Notes: generated by a model from the sequence alone, not told the origin. Positions 23,006 through 33,829 are shown, counted from the first letter of the stretch. The stretch is DNA of 64,000 nt from Aspidapion aeneum (GCA_963576565.1 OY755039.1:143103369-143167368); one strand, 5' to 3'. Numbers and translations: made by a program.

Positions 23006-23668
23006 TTTCTTCTATGGTATAAATGACCTTTTTTTTAAACATGTGTAAGTAAGTCTATTTTATATACTTTCTGATTTTTTGCATCTACATATAAAAAATT
23101 AAACTCATATGATACTGACAAAATTGAAATTATATAAAAACGGATTTTGTCGATATTTGAAATAAAAATATATAAGTGTTTTTTATTTAAATTTTGTAAT
23201 TAATATTCTTTATATTGATGTAGATAAGTGTAGTTTTTTGCTAACGGAAGATTGCTTTTTTCATTAATACCTTTTTTAACCTTCCTTTAGCTTTGTAGTT
23301 TTGTTTTTACACCTGATTTGATCGAAAGCTTTTTGTTATTAAATTTACAAATCAATAGACAGGGTGTTATTGAATAAGATGCCATTTTAAGAAAAAAAAC
23401 TTGTTATGAACATTATAACTAAAACATTTTCAGAAAATAAGAATAATAACACGCCATTTTGAAAAATCAAGCATGATTCTGTCCGCCATCCTAAAACAAT
23501 TAATTCTCACCAGGATGTTTTTTATTTCATCAAAATCGGTTCAGTAGTAATGAATTTATAAGGAAATAAGTGCAGACATGATTGGCAAGGCAATCGTATA
23601 ATGATCAAAACAATGGTTGAAACAAAAATAATTTTTTTCATAACCATCGAACCCATTTTGCTGATTCC
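23006..23668. other. AT-rich intron, little recognised
   Basis: No gene was seen. A partial ACAGGGTGTTATTGAATAAG terminus occurs near 23361. 23585-23660 is a repeat shared with 19240-19360. Confidence 0.4.
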
Positions 23669-23676
23669 TACCTTGT

Positions 23677-23961
23677 CAAGGGCGGATCCAGAGGTGCTTC
23701 TCGGGGGGGGGGGGGGGGCACTTTAGGTGACATTCTCTGTTGGTAAAAAACGGTATATATTTTTTTAAGCAACATTTTATTGAATTAGTCAGTGGTTGTA
23801 ATTTCGATGATAACAACCATAGTCACTTCCATGCGCCGCAGGCAAAAATTTTGAGTTTTTATTAGCAAAAACATTACTTTTTACTCATTTTTTGTATATT
23901 AAAAAAATTCTCGGGGGGGGGGGGCAAGTGCCCCTAGTGCCCCCCCCTGGATCCGCCACTG
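23677..23961. mobile_element. hAT MITE with perfect TSD
   Basis: The ends read GGCGGATCCAGAGG and CTGGATCCGCCACTG. They are flanked by the 8-bp repeat TACCTTGT (23669-23676 and 23962-23969). G-runs and C-runs flank the interior. A one-ended relative is at 39133. Confidence 0.8.
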
Positions 23962-24468
23962 TACCTTGTTGTGCGTGACAGGAATGCAGCTTTTTTACTA
24001 AATTAAATAAATAATTAAGACATGTTTGCAACACAAGAATAAACGAGCATCTTTGCAGGGTACAATTTATTTCGTCCGCCATCTTGGATTTTCCGATGGC
24101 GGACAAAAAAATATATTTTGTCAAAACTCTGATTAATTCTCTGTCAATAGCAGATTATCCCATTAAAATCAATGGTATAGTTCAAAAGTTATAATGAAAA
24201 AAAATTGTCCGGTTTTTTTTGGCCCACTCTGTATATCATTCGCATGTTATTCAATAATACCCCGTATTATATTTCCTTTTCCACAAAAATTAAGGATTGC
24301 TGAATTGATAGATCTTTGCAAAAATCAAAGTTCATTTACCATTTTTTTTCAATATATTTTTATAACTATTATCTAGTCTCATTTTTGTAATGTTATGGTT
24401 GAGGCAGCTATCATATTATCATTTATATGGTAAAAGGAAAATCTTTTTTTTTTAATTTTGATTTTTAG

Positions 24469-24534
24469 ATTTTGGAACAACCCGCTCCAAAAGCGTTAAG
24501 GTTTAGGTACAATAGCGAAATAAAAAAGGACAAG
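24469..24534 (+). CDS. dl: Candidate alternative mini-exon duplicating the start of the Rel domain
   Basis: The 66-bp exon has acceptor TTTTTAG and donor GTAAAT and is phase 0 at both ends. It encodes ILEQPAPKALRFRYNSEIKK plus DK. The first 14 residues parallel the main Rel exon (ITEQPAPKSLRFRY at 35765). Of the 12 shared residues, 6 use different synonymous codons, so the two copies have diverged while keeping the protein sequence. After RFRY it lacks the Cys-Glu-Gly part of the DNA-recognition loop. Splicing it before 35765 keeps the frame and would duplicate the first Rel strand. Reading past the donor gives seven more residues and a stop. Whether it is ever included in mRNA is unknown. 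It could also be a relic of an old partial gene duplication. Confidence 0.55.
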
Positions 24535-24697
24535 GTAAATGGAAATTATGGTCACTGATTATTGGAAAACAAGGATATTTAAAAGAAAATATTTTTTTAT
24601 AGACTAGAGGCCCTACAAATTGGGAAAGGCTTTCGCGGCCATCGTCCAAAGGTGGGTGTGCTTTCGGGCTGTTCGGCCGTCGTCGTTGAAAATTCGT

Positions 24698-24740
24698 TCT
24701 CGACGTTTCGCCATCTCGAGTGGATGGCATCTTCAGGAGA
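24698..24740 (-). ncRNA. Penelope-type hammerhead-like motif
   Basis: On the minus strand: helix I UCUC, core CUGAAGA, one extra U, helix II GCCAUC with loop CACUCGA and GAUGGC, then GAA, then ACGUC (minimal helix III and GUC cleavage site), then helix I GAGA. It is identical to the motifs at 51944-51986 (minus) and 52682-52724 (plus). Confidence 0.6.
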
Positions 24741-25065
24741 TGTTGAATGTTTGTCGGCTTCTCGAAGACTTGTGGTAAGTCTGTCGCGGGCGCAGGTTAT
24801 ATACGCTCTGATGGGCGGGGCGTATTTCGGAGCTGGTCGGTCATTGGTCACTTTCCCGAGATTCAGTTTTGTAATTGTAAGCGAGCCGTTTAGTGTTTTT
24901 AAGAACCGGTACCCATGTTCTGTTAATTTTAAGGGTTTCTTCAGATCTGTTGAAGTTCTGCTAGTGTATATGAATTTCGATTGCTTCTCTCCAAGACTCT
25001 ATGAAGAAGCAATCGAAATTCATAAACATCAGCAGAACTTCAAAAGATCTGAAGAAACCCTTAAG

Positions 25066-26212
25066 CGGGGTCTTCACATAACGTTTTACCTTACGTCTTG
25101 CCTATTCAGTCAAAACGCATCAAGTAAAACTTTGTGTGTAGACGGAAAAACGGACGTTTTACTTGAACTGGTTTAAGACGGAAGACCGCCTAGAGAACTG
25201 ACCGGATCACTCATTGTTTATCAATAAAACCATCGTTTTGTATCAAAAATTGATCTAAACTTGGTCTCAAACAAATACTTAATAAACAAAATTCCAATTG
25301 AGGAGGTTGGTATTATTCGTGACCTTGGTGTGATGTTTGACTCAAGACTCACATTTTCTGAACATATAAGTTGTATATGTAAAAAGGCCTTTAAAATGCT
25401 AGGTTTCTTAAAGAGAAACACAACAGACTTTAATAATGTAATTGCTCTAAAAACTCTATATACATCACTCGTAAGGTCACATGTGGAAAGTAATGTAAAT
25501 GTTTGGTCTCCTCTTTCCAAAAGTCATATAGATGCTCTCGAGAGAATTCAAAAGAAATTTTTGAGATATGTTGGCTATAAATTGAAAATTCCACAAGAAA
25601 TAATAGACAGACACTTGAGAATCGAAGGAAAAACGCAGATATAACTTTATTGCACAAACTGATACATCATCAAATTGACTGTCCAGAACTGGTAGAAAAA
25701 ATTAACTTTTATGCACCTATAGTGCGTTTACGTAAAACCAATACATTTCTTCCAAATCAACATAGAACAAATTATGGCCAGCATTACTCATTTTCAAGGA
25801 TATTGAGAAATTCAGAGATTCATCTTGATATCTTTTCAACAAAATTGAATACTTTAAAAAACCATTTAAAGAAAAATAAAGTGTTGTATAATATGAAACC
25901 TTAACTTTACTTTTGCTTTTATTTATGAATGCATTATTTATGACTACCTACTTTAAAATTATAATTAAATTTATATATATATTTTGTTAATACTATATAC
26001 TAATAGGTGAAAAGTTCTAGATGTTCTTTTGTAAGATTTTTCTTTTTTGTAAGTGGATTTGTATCCGTAAATAAATAAATAAAAAAAAGTAATAAATAAA
26101 ATAAAAACGTACGTTAAAACTATCAAGTGTCTACACTAGTCTTTCAACCGTCATACTTGACCCTTTTGACTGACAAGCAAGACGTAAGGTAAAACGTTAT
26201 GTGAAGACCCCG
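25066..26212. mobile_element. DNA transposon with inverted ends of about 50 bp, TTAA-flanked
   Basis: The ends GGGGTCTTCACATAACGTTT and its perfect complement continue with ACCTTACGTCTTGC. TTAA occurs immediately outside both ends (25062-25065 region and 26213-26218), as for piggyBac-like elements. This is suggestive only. It carries no transposase; its cargo is a LINE fragment. It is nested inside the Penelope palindrome. Confidence 0.7.
25215..26095 (+). pseudogene. LINE fragment (jockey-group RT C-terminus)
   Basis: An open frame from about 25230 reads VGIIRDLGVMFDSRLTFSEH, then NVIALKTLYTSLVRSHVE, then ERIQKKFLRYVGYKL. After a frame break at 25644 it continues PNQHRTNYGQHYSFSRIL. The 3' end is an ATAAATAAAT-rich tail. 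It is closely related to the 259-residue ORF at 39750-40529. 5' truncation and the tail show target-primed insertion. Confidence 0.8.
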
Positions 26213-26354
26213 ATTTAAAATAAACAGAACATGGGTACCAATTCTTAAAAACACTAAACGGCTCGCTTACAACTACAAAACTGAATCTCGGGAAAGTAAC
26301 CAATCACCGACTAGCACTGAAATGCGCCCGCGACAGACTAACAAACAGTCAACA

Positions 26355-26399
26355 TATCCTGAAGATGCCATCCACTCGAGATGGCGAAACGTCGAGAAC
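26355..26399 (+). ncRNA. Penelope-type hammerhead-like motif, damaged helix I
   Basis: Same core and helix II as 24698-24740, in the opposite orientation. The 5' side of helix I reads AUAUC instead of UCUC, so pairing with GAGA is broken. It is probably inactive. Confidence 0.5.
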
Positions 26400-26654
26400 G
26401 AATTTTCAACAACGACGGCCGAACAGCCCGAGCACACCCACCACTACAGGCCCTAGTCTCACATATCACAAACTTAGACAGCGTGCCCAGCCTTCTATCT
26501 AGGGGTAGCATTTTTGTATGGGTCATTAGGATTGCATGGCAGAACAGAAAAGCGTAAAACCAACGTTGCCAGATTAGTGAAAATATCAGTATAAGCCACT
26601 ACTCGGTTCGCGAAAAGTTAACTTAGTCAGTTTTATGTAAATACATTCATTAAA

Positions 26655-27885
26655 CGAGGTGGGTGTTCCGTTTTCCGAAAACACGGTTTTCGAAAACCCT
26701 TTTTTCGAAGACATTTTAATCGAAAACCTAATAAATTTCGAATAACATTCTTTCCAAATGACGTTTTATTCGATTTTTTTTTAATACGTTTTTTTCGACA
26801 TTTATTTAAAAACATTTTAGCTCACATATATACTATACTATAGTAGTGTGAGCTATGGTGATCCTAATTTTTTCGAGAAAAAAAAAAGTTGCTCCGATTT
26901 CAAAATTTTTTATATATCTTTGCGTTTCAGATGATTTTAAAACTTTTTTGTTGCGCCGTCTGTCTGTCTGTCTGTCTGTAACGACAAACGCGCATAACTC
27001 AAAAACCGCTTGGCCGATTTTAATGAAATTTGGTACCTAGGCTAGGTTTTGAACCGAGATGGTCCCATTTAAAAATGAACAAAATCCACCGAACACAAAC
27101 CAAATAAAAGGGTGGGGGTAGATTTCAAAAATTAGAGTTTATGGGGAAATATGGCGTGTGTGATATCAAACGAAAGGTAATTGAGTCTGGAGTTAAACAA
27201 AATACATTTTAATTTATTTAAAAAAAAGGGTGGGGGTATATTTCAAAAATTGGAGTAAGTGAAAATATGGCGTGTGTGATATCAAACGAAAGGTAATTGA
27301 GTCTGGAGTTAAAAAAAATACATTTTAGTTTTTAAAAAAAGGGTGGGGGTAGATTTGAAAAATTAGAGTTTAAGTCAAAACATGGCTTGTGTGGTATCAA
27401 ACGAAAGGTAATTGAGTCTGGAGTTCAATAAAATATACTTCAGTTTTTAGTTATATTAGCTTTCAAGTAAATACACTAAAACTATAGTACCCAGTGTGAG
27501 CTTATGTGCCCATAGATTGGCAGAGTATTTTTAAAGACTTTTTTGAAAAACATTCCTTAAGATAGCTTTCCTGTCTTCGGTTTTATCCTAACCTTTGTCA
27601 ATTGAAACAAACGTATCCTCACTTGTCCAGACCCTCCTGACATTTGTCCTCCACAAAAAATGTTCCCAATGGACAGGTTACGATATTTTTAAGAGGGTTA
27701 GGATAACACCGATTTCGATTTCCCAAAAGGAGGACAAGAAAGCTATCTTAAAGAAAAAATTTTTCTAAAAAATATCATTTAAAAAAAAAATGTAATTCGA
27801 TGTTTAGGTTCTCAAGCATACTGTCTTCGAAAAAAGTATTTTTGAAAAGCTTGTTTTTGAAAAACGGACAGTGACCCAAACGGGG
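26655..27885. repeat. Element rich in TTTTCGAAAA, split by copy D
   Basis: The left side (26655-26814) and right side (27532-27885) are dense in TTTTCGAAA-type motifs. GTTCCGTTTTCCGAAAACA near the left end mirrors TTTTTGAAAAACGGACA near the right end. An inner inverted repeat (CTTAAGATAGCTTTC and GAAAGCTATCTTAA) spans 27554-27757. It has no coding capacity. Confidence 0.45.
26815..27531 (+). repeat. AGCTCACAC hairpin-ended element, copy D
   Basis: The 5' hairpin, TCTG microsatellite (26959-26980), about three internal units and the 3' end CCCATAGATTGGCAGAGTAT are all present. The 3' hairpin is partly degraded (TAGCTTTCAAGTAAATACAC). Confidence 0.8.
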
Positions 27886-28035
27886 TATGATACACAACCA
27901 GAATAATACTTTAAATTCGGTTTGTTCCTAAAAGTAAATAATTTAAAAGGAGTTTTTTGTTTCTCTCATATTTTTCCGTGGGTAGCCCGAAAGCTTAACC
28001 TCACGGGGGTCCAAGATCTAATGGACACCTAATAA

Positions 28036-28081
28036 GTGTTGACAGTTAACCGTTTCGTCCTTATGGGACTCCTCAGAACAC
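28036..28081 (-). ncRNA. Canonical type I hammerhead ribozyme, copy 1
   Basis: On the minus strand, 5' to 3': helix I GUGUU, core CUGAGGA, helix II GUCC with loop CAUAA and GGAC, core GAA, helix III ACGG with loop UUAA and CUGU, cleavage base C (28041), helix I AACAC. All three helices pair fully (one G-U in helix III), and every invariant core nucleotide is present. This should be self-cleaving if transcribed from the minus strand. It lies antisense to dorsal, so dorsal pre-mRNA would not be cut here. Confidence 0.88.
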
Positions 28082-28551
28082 TGCTGGTCAATGTGACAAA
28101 TCTTGCGAAGTTAATCAGACGGTTTTGTCTCTAATTAAACGTAATTAGTGAGCGAACTATAGCAAGAGGCGCCATCTACCGAGATACGAGAGAAACAAAA
28201 AACCAACAGCAGGCAAAAACACTGCTATACAACATCGATTAATGAAAAGATCGAATGCAAATAAAAGAAAACAACTATAGTCCGTGACCTACGACAGCTC
28301 TTTGTCTTTTCAGGCCGGATCAACGCATTTTGCATTTTTACCCGTCATCAAGACAGTGAGCGTCAATCAACGGAATTTTTTAAGCCAAATAATACTAACA
28401 AACGTGTTATTTCGTACCCGTGAATTTAAAAATCAAACAAGTTTCATGGCTAATCAGGCAAAAAGGAGTTTTTTGTTTCTCTCATATTTTTCCGTGGGTA
28501 GCCCCAAAGCTTAACCTCACGGAGGTCCAAGATCTAATGGACACCTAATAA

Positions 28552-28597
28552 GTGTTGACAGTTAACCGTTTCGTCCTTATGGGACTCCTCAGAACAC
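28552..28597 (-). ncRNA. Canonical type I hammerhead ribozyme, copy 2
   Basis: Identical over all 46 nt to the motif at 28036-28081 and exactly 516 bp away. Cleavage at both sites (after 28557 and 28041 on the minus strand) would release a 516-nt monomer RNA. Confidence 0.88.
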
Positions 28598-28741
28598 TGC
28601 TGGTCAATGTGACAAATCTTGCGAAGTTAATCAGACGGTTTTGTCTCTAATTAAATGTAATTAGTGAGCGAACTATAGCAAGAGGCGCCATCTACCGAGA
28701 TACGAGAGAAACAAAAAACCAACGGCAGTAGTAGTAGTAGT

Positions 28742-28878
28742 AGTTGTTTTCTTTTATTTGCATTCGATCTTTTCATTGATCGATATTGTATAGCAGTGTT
28801 TTTGCCTGCTGTTGGTTTTTTGTTTCTCTCGTATCTCGGTTAATTTTTAAATTCACGGGTACGAAATAACACGTTTAA
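28742..28878 (+). repeat. Inverted, shortened piece of the 516-bp unit
   Basis: It is the reverse complement of 28170-28275 joined directly to the complement of about 28397-28435, with the DNA between removed. It makes the block end in an inverted repeat, another Penelope-like trait. Confidence 0.7.
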
Positions 28879-29789
28879 TAATTTAATTAATTTAATAAAT
28901 TAATTGAATTAAAAAGTGAATAATTTAATAATTAATAAATTTCACCTTTACAAACAAGCAGAATTTTAAAGTGTTACTCTGGTTATTAATTTTCGCCCCA
29001 GACAATTGTTTCAGGTTGTTACTTTTGGCAACGCTGAAACGCATTCAACGAGAATCGTGCATATCGCGGTCTCTTATTAATACATGCTATACTCTATCTG
29101 TTTTGTGTCCTCTTATAGAAACTAAGCCGCCTAGATGTGGACTTGTTCACGCGGTATATATCTGAACTGGGAAAGGGGCTCTTAAAATAACTAGCCCCGA
29201 CTAGCTCTGGAATCAATCCACCAGCCTTGCGCATATCGGACGGGGCCAGTCCATTCGTTTATAGGTCTATGATCCAGGGTCTCTATTATAGATAGTGATG
29301 TAACCGGAAATATTGGAAATTTCCGAACAGGTCTTGAGAATATCGGAAATATTGGAAATATTTTAAAAAATATTATCTTTCATATTTTGTAACTCTATAA
29401 GCATGAAACTTGATTGATTGATTGATTGATGAGTTCCGCCAGCAAGAATAAGTTTTGGGAGTCCTCGACACTGCAGCTATTTAGCTTATTGTATCTCCTG
29501 CTAGGTGGTTTTCCCTAGTTTGGGAGGCTTGACGACCTCGCTAAGAGCAGCAGCCCCTTTACTAGGTTTCTCTGACAGTCTGCCTCTCTGGAAGGATCTT
29601 CTTCCAGGAGGATCTTTGTTCTGCAAGCATGAAACTTACTATAGAACAATTTTTATTTCCGTACTATTGAAGATTTTGAGGAAGTAGACTGGCAAGACGA
29701 TATTATTAAGTGTGTCAAGAATGAGTCAAGTACCAAATTGCAAATAATGCAAGGACCTAAAACTATAAACAACAAGTGAAATTAAAGAA

Positions 29790-29900
29790 AGAAAAATAAG
29801 AAAAAAGTTTTTCTGTCTTCGGCCGGGACTCGAACTCGGAACCTCTTGGTATGTACGCAGTTCTAAGCATTGAACTACCGAAGACCAAACATATATTTTC
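29790..29900 (-). mobile_element. tRNA-derived SINE
   Basis: On the minus strand: box A-like TAGTTCAATGCTTAGAA and box B GAGTTCGAGTCCCGG. It matches the + strand copy at 31608-31740 closely. A small inverted repeat (AACTCAAATTAGACG) follows at 29933-29978. Confidence 0.75.
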
Positions 29901-30068
29901 GGAAAACTTCCATCTATGCAGGTGACATGATAACTCAAATTAGACGTTGATTCTTTACGTCTAATTTGAGTTATCATAACTTTGACAGTGGGAAAGAAGA
30001 ATTAAAGAGATGAGTTGGATGACTTGGTCGAGTTAATACCCTGAGAATTTCTCGTTCTTGTATTGAGA

Positions 30069-30439
30069 CACCGCGCACCTGCATAGATGGAATTTTTCCG
30101 AAAATATCCCAAGAAACATTTATATGACTTACAACCTAATGTGCCCTGAACCGACGTCGGATTTAGTGGAATTCTAAGTTGCAAGATTGATTATGCGTTA
30201 AGCGACGTCGCATTCATATCAAAACCGACGTTATCAAATATACGTCCATTTTTTTAACGATCTCGCGACGTCAAATAATGCAACGCAATATACCATTAAT
30301 TTCCCAACGTCGGTCTTACGTTCGTTTGTGCGACGTACAAAAACTCTGACCAGCCCAACGACCAACAGACGTCGGCGTCCGCATATAAATGTTTCTTGGG
30401 ATATTTTCGGAAAAATTCCATCTATGCAGGTGCGCGGTG
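30069..30439. mobile_element. MITE with long inverted ends and ACGTCG-rich core
   Basis: The arms start CACCGCGCACCTGCATAGAT and run about 58 bp to AACATTTATATG, with near-perfect complement at the other end. The core is unusually rich in CGACGTCG-type motifs, like the unplaced stretch at 31455-31590. Confidence 0.75.
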
Positions 30440-30782
30440 AAGACCCTAACCTCAGACCTAAACTAGCGTTTAGTTTGGTTGGTGTATTTTCCGTAACTTT
30501 TACTTGACCTATTCCACGTCCGTTCATATGGCCTACGCGTCACATATACAGCCTACTGTCATTTATAGACGCCCATAACCTAACAACAAGTGCATTTGTT
30601 TGGTCAAGAGACATTTTGGTCAGGACGGCTACGTTTCAGGACATGACGCAGTTTTATATCTTTTTTGGATTTTGGAAACCATAATACCCCATCCTCTTCC
30701 CACACGTGGGGTATGGGTTTTATTTCCCTTTAGATTTTTGATATTAAAACAAACATTTCTAAAAAATAAAAATAAAACAATG

Positions 30783-30920
30783 ATTTCGGTGGGTAGTTAG
30801 CTTTGGGACCGTGGGCTTTACCTATTGTAGTACAAAAAGAGCGGACGTTGAGTTCCAATCCCTTGGTAGGCCGACGCAAAATCATGCGGGGCGAACGTCC
30901 GAATTATAAAATATTTTTTC
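30783..30920 (+). mobile_element. Degraded tRNA-derived SINE
   Basis: Degraded box A (GGTGGGTAGTTAG) and box B (GAGTTCCAATCCC), followed by GGCCGACGC as in the copy at 9164. Confidence 0.55.
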
Positions 30921-31607
30921 TTTTTCTAATTTTAAGTAGAAATGAAAGAATAATTGCAAAATTATTAACAAATTTGAATTTAGTGAGGCAGCAAAATATT
31001 TCTTTTACAAAAATAAAAAAAATAATAAAAATTAGATCTATTTAACAAATATATATTTTTGTAAATCTTGCATATTTCAGGAGCGCTTGCTTTTTTTGAA
31101 AGTATTTTAATCACATTTATCAATAAACATGTCTTCGTTGTAAAATTTTTGTTGGATTCCTGCTTTAAAATATAAATTATTAATATTGTAATACCCCCTT
31201 TCATGCATGACTATAATTGTCATTTGTAAAATGCACCCATTTTTATGAGACTTGTTATAATAAGTGTAAAATATTTACTTATCAGGTATAATTTTAGTTA
31301 CTCGACAGGAATTCTTTTTAGCAAAAACTATATGTATTCTAGGCAATGGAAACGAAACCAAACGCAACTTACCTGTTTGCGACTAAATTTAAGTGACGGA
31401 AATCCAACGTACAATTACGTTGTTAATTGGTAAACTCTATTACCTATAAGGGCAGATGCTGACGTCGTAGCGACCCGAATTTGTATTCCCCATTTAGGTG
31501 CAAACGAGGGTCGTCAGGCGGTCGAAACGACGTCGGCACCCGACGTCGCGTTTATCGCAAGCCACGTATGGGTAACGTAATATGACGTCCAAATGCTGCT
31601 TGGGATA

Positions 31608-31740
31608 TGTGTGGTCTTCGGTAGTTCAATGCTTAGAACGTTTGCGTACAGAGTAAGAGATTCCAGGTTCGAGTCCCGGCCGAGGACAGAAAAACTTTTT
31701 TCTTATTTTTCTTTCTTTAATTTCACTCGTTGTTTAATGA
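31608..31740 (+). mobile_element. tRNA-derived SINE
   Basis: GTCTTCGGTAGTTCAATGC and box B AGGTTCGAGTCCCGG, with a T-rich tail. The closest relative is the inverted copy at 29790-29900. Confidence 0.75.
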
Positions 31741-31951
31741 CATTATTATTTAACCTTATTTCTGTTTATTTGTTTGAAGAATAACTCCTGATTTGTCTGC
31801 GTTTTCCGGTGTTTTGTTATGATTTGTATAAATAAATATTCCCTTTTTTCTTATTTTTTTATTATTTCATATATTTCCAATGTTTCAGGAAATATTTCCG
31901 GAAATATTTCCGAAAATATATTTCTGGAAATTTTACACCACTAATTATAGA

Positions 31952-32392
31952 CCATAAAGAATTTCTACGTCTTTTATATCAAACTTAAAAAAACTTTATA
32001 TCGTAAAATAATTTTATGTTGCATCTAACCTTGAATTTCAAATTTTATTACCTACTTTTCTAATTATTATCTGAAATGTCAATTTATTACTCCTTGTTTT
32101 GTTTAATTAAATAATTTTAGGAAAACTAAAAAAAAATCCCAAATCAGTGACCTATTCCAAATTTTTTTAAATAAAAATGGGAACCATTTATCAGTCATTT
32201 TTTGTAAAATATTTTTTTTTAAATAAATAATATTAATTCAGTTTTTAACTATTTTATTAATTTAATTCATTTTCCCAAATAAATTACTAACCCCACTGTA
32301 TTTTTATCACTGGTTCTGCATGCTGTTTGCACTTTTTTTTTATTTAGATATTTAGAAAAGAAAATAATCAGGTAAGTCAAATAGTTTTAGTA
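31952..32392. other. AT-rich intron, nothing recognised
   Basis: Long A and T runs. No gene or repeat boundary was seen. Confidence 0.5.
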
Positions 32393-32400
32393 AAAAGTAG

Positions 32401-32799
32401 CAGCGGCGTAGCGTACCCGAAAGGGCGGGGGGGCGACAGCTAAAAAGGGCGCCTCTGAAAACTGATGAAAAATCTTGTGACAAAAAAAAACAAAAAGGTC
32501 AAAAGGGCGCCTCTCACAAATCTTGTGACCAAAAAGAAAAAAAAATAAAACAAAAAAAAAAAAGGTAATATGTGTGAGGGGGCGGCCGATAAGTCACAAG
32601 GGCGCCTCTCACGAATCTTGCGACCAACAAAAAAAAAAAAGGTCTTCATGTCGTTAGTTTCCTTTGGCACCCACTCAATTGGCCGTTACCGGCCCGACTT
32701 AATAAAGCTGAGGGTGCTTCGGCCACCTATGGGGCGCCACTACCCTCGGGGCGGGGGAGGCGACGAACCCCCCGCGCCCCCCCCCACGCTACGCCGCTG
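32401..32799. mobile_element. hAT MITE with perfect TSD, full-length GC-rich family
   Basis: The ends CAGCGGCGTAGCGTACCCG and CACGCTACGCCGCTG are flanked by AAAAGTAG (32393-32400 and 32800-32807). An internal segment with CACAAATCTTGTGACC or similar is repeated three times. It is the intact form of the fragments at 21494 and 22074. Confidence 0.85.
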
Positions 32800-32847
32800 A
32801 AAAGTAGCGATGACATTTATAATCCGTCTAAGGATATTTCTCATGTG

Positions 32848-33787
32848 GGTAGGGGACAATTCGCCGTGGTCCAATTCGCCATGGGGACAATTCGCCGCCA
32901 GCCGATTTGCCGTGGGGACAATTCGCCGCGAGATTTTTTGTTTCATGATATTACCATTGGCAATTGTTTAAACAGTTTTATTTAGCTTGACTTCAGATAT
33001 TATATTTGTTTATTTGTTTTATTACAACTTTTTTCAAACTTTTCCAACTAGTTATTTGGTGGTTCAACAATTTTTTTTATTAGAAAAATAAATAAAATGG
33101 TGGATCCAAAATGGCATTTATCAACCAATTTGCATCAAATTCGGAACTTTGGGGTGATTATGATTTCTAACTTAAACTTAAAAAAAAACAAAATGGCGGT
33201 TCCACAATGGCGCACTTTCTTATTTATAAACCGATTTGCCTCAAACTTGAAACATCGCGGCGCTTAAGGTATCTCAATACAATTTTTGACTTAATTTTAA
33301 AAACCTGAAAATGGCGGATCCAAAATGGCGGATTTTCCCAATTATGAACCAATATAAATAAAACTCAGAACTTTGGGGTGTTTCAGGTCACTTAGTATGA
33401 TTTCTAATATAAAAGTGCGCCATTGTGGATCCGCCATTTTTTTAAAAAGTTTAAGTTAAAAGTCATAATCAGCGACCTGAAACACCCCAAAGTTCCGAAT
33501 TTGATACCTATTGGTTACTAAATGAGAAAGTCTGCCATTTTGGATCCGCCATTTTGATTTTTTTTAGTTTAAGTTAAAAATAATAATCAGCGACCTGAAA
33601 GATCTCAAAGTTCCGAGTTCGATGCATATCGGTTCATAAATGGGAAAATCCGCCATTTTGGATCCACCATTTTATTTATTTTCCTAATAAATGGTAATAT
33701 CACAAAACAAAAAATCTCACGGCAAATTGTCACCGCGGCAAATCGGCCGGCGGCGAATCGGCCGCGGCGAATTGTCCCATCCCCTTC
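32848..33787. mobile_element. Fold-back element with GGGACAATTCGCCG ends
   Basis: Each end carries several copies of a 14-bp motif (GGGACAATTCGCCG and variants), in opposite orientation at the two ends. The arms continue inward with AAAAATCTC next to the motif array and AATGGTAATATCA. The centre contains alternating inverted CAAAATGGCGGATCC-type segments. No ORF. Confidence 0.75.
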
Positions 33788-33829
33788 TCGGGTAAAGATA
33801 GGTTGAAGTGTATAAAGTTTTTTTAGTAA

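Larger units (their letters stand above)
24616..26447. mobile_element. Penelope-derived palindrome with TSD, carrying a nested transposon
   Basis: The left arm (24616-25065) and right arm (about 26212-26447) are inverted copies of the same Penelope-like 3' region. Both encode, in opposite orientations, EAIEIHKHQQNF and EHGYRFLKT-like pieces of a GIY-YIG-type C-terminal domain and carry a hammerhead-like motif. It is flanked by the 8-bp repeat AGGCCCTA (24608-24615 and 26448-26455). A hairpin at 24942-25062 sits at the turn. The element at 25066-26212 is inserted into it. A sister palindrome is at 51861-52773. Confidence 0.75.
27944..28727 (-). repeat. Tandem 516-bp retrozyme-like repeat with two hammerheads
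   Basis: Unit 1 (27944-28459) is followed by a partial unit 2 (28460-28727), nearly identical over about 265 bp. Each unit carries the same canonical hammerhead on the minus strand. A GTA trinucleotide run and an inverted, internally deleted piece of the unit (28742-28878) follow. The phrase CAAACAAGTTTCATGGCTAA near 28435 recurs at 63045 next to a Penelope-type endonuclease fragment. Tandem repeats with type I hammerheads are the hallmark of Penelope long terminal repeats and of animal retrozymes. Confidence 0.8.
29293..31943. mobile_element. Composite hAT element with perfect TSD
   Basis: The ends TAGTGATGTAACCGGAAATA and GGAAATTTTACACCACTA are flanked by ATTATAGA on both sides (29285-29292 and 31944-31951). 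Both ends carry strings of GGAAATATT. The interior has collected at least three SINEs and one palindromic MITE. No transposase was seen. A TGAT microsatellite lies at 29412-29432. Confidence 0.8.
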
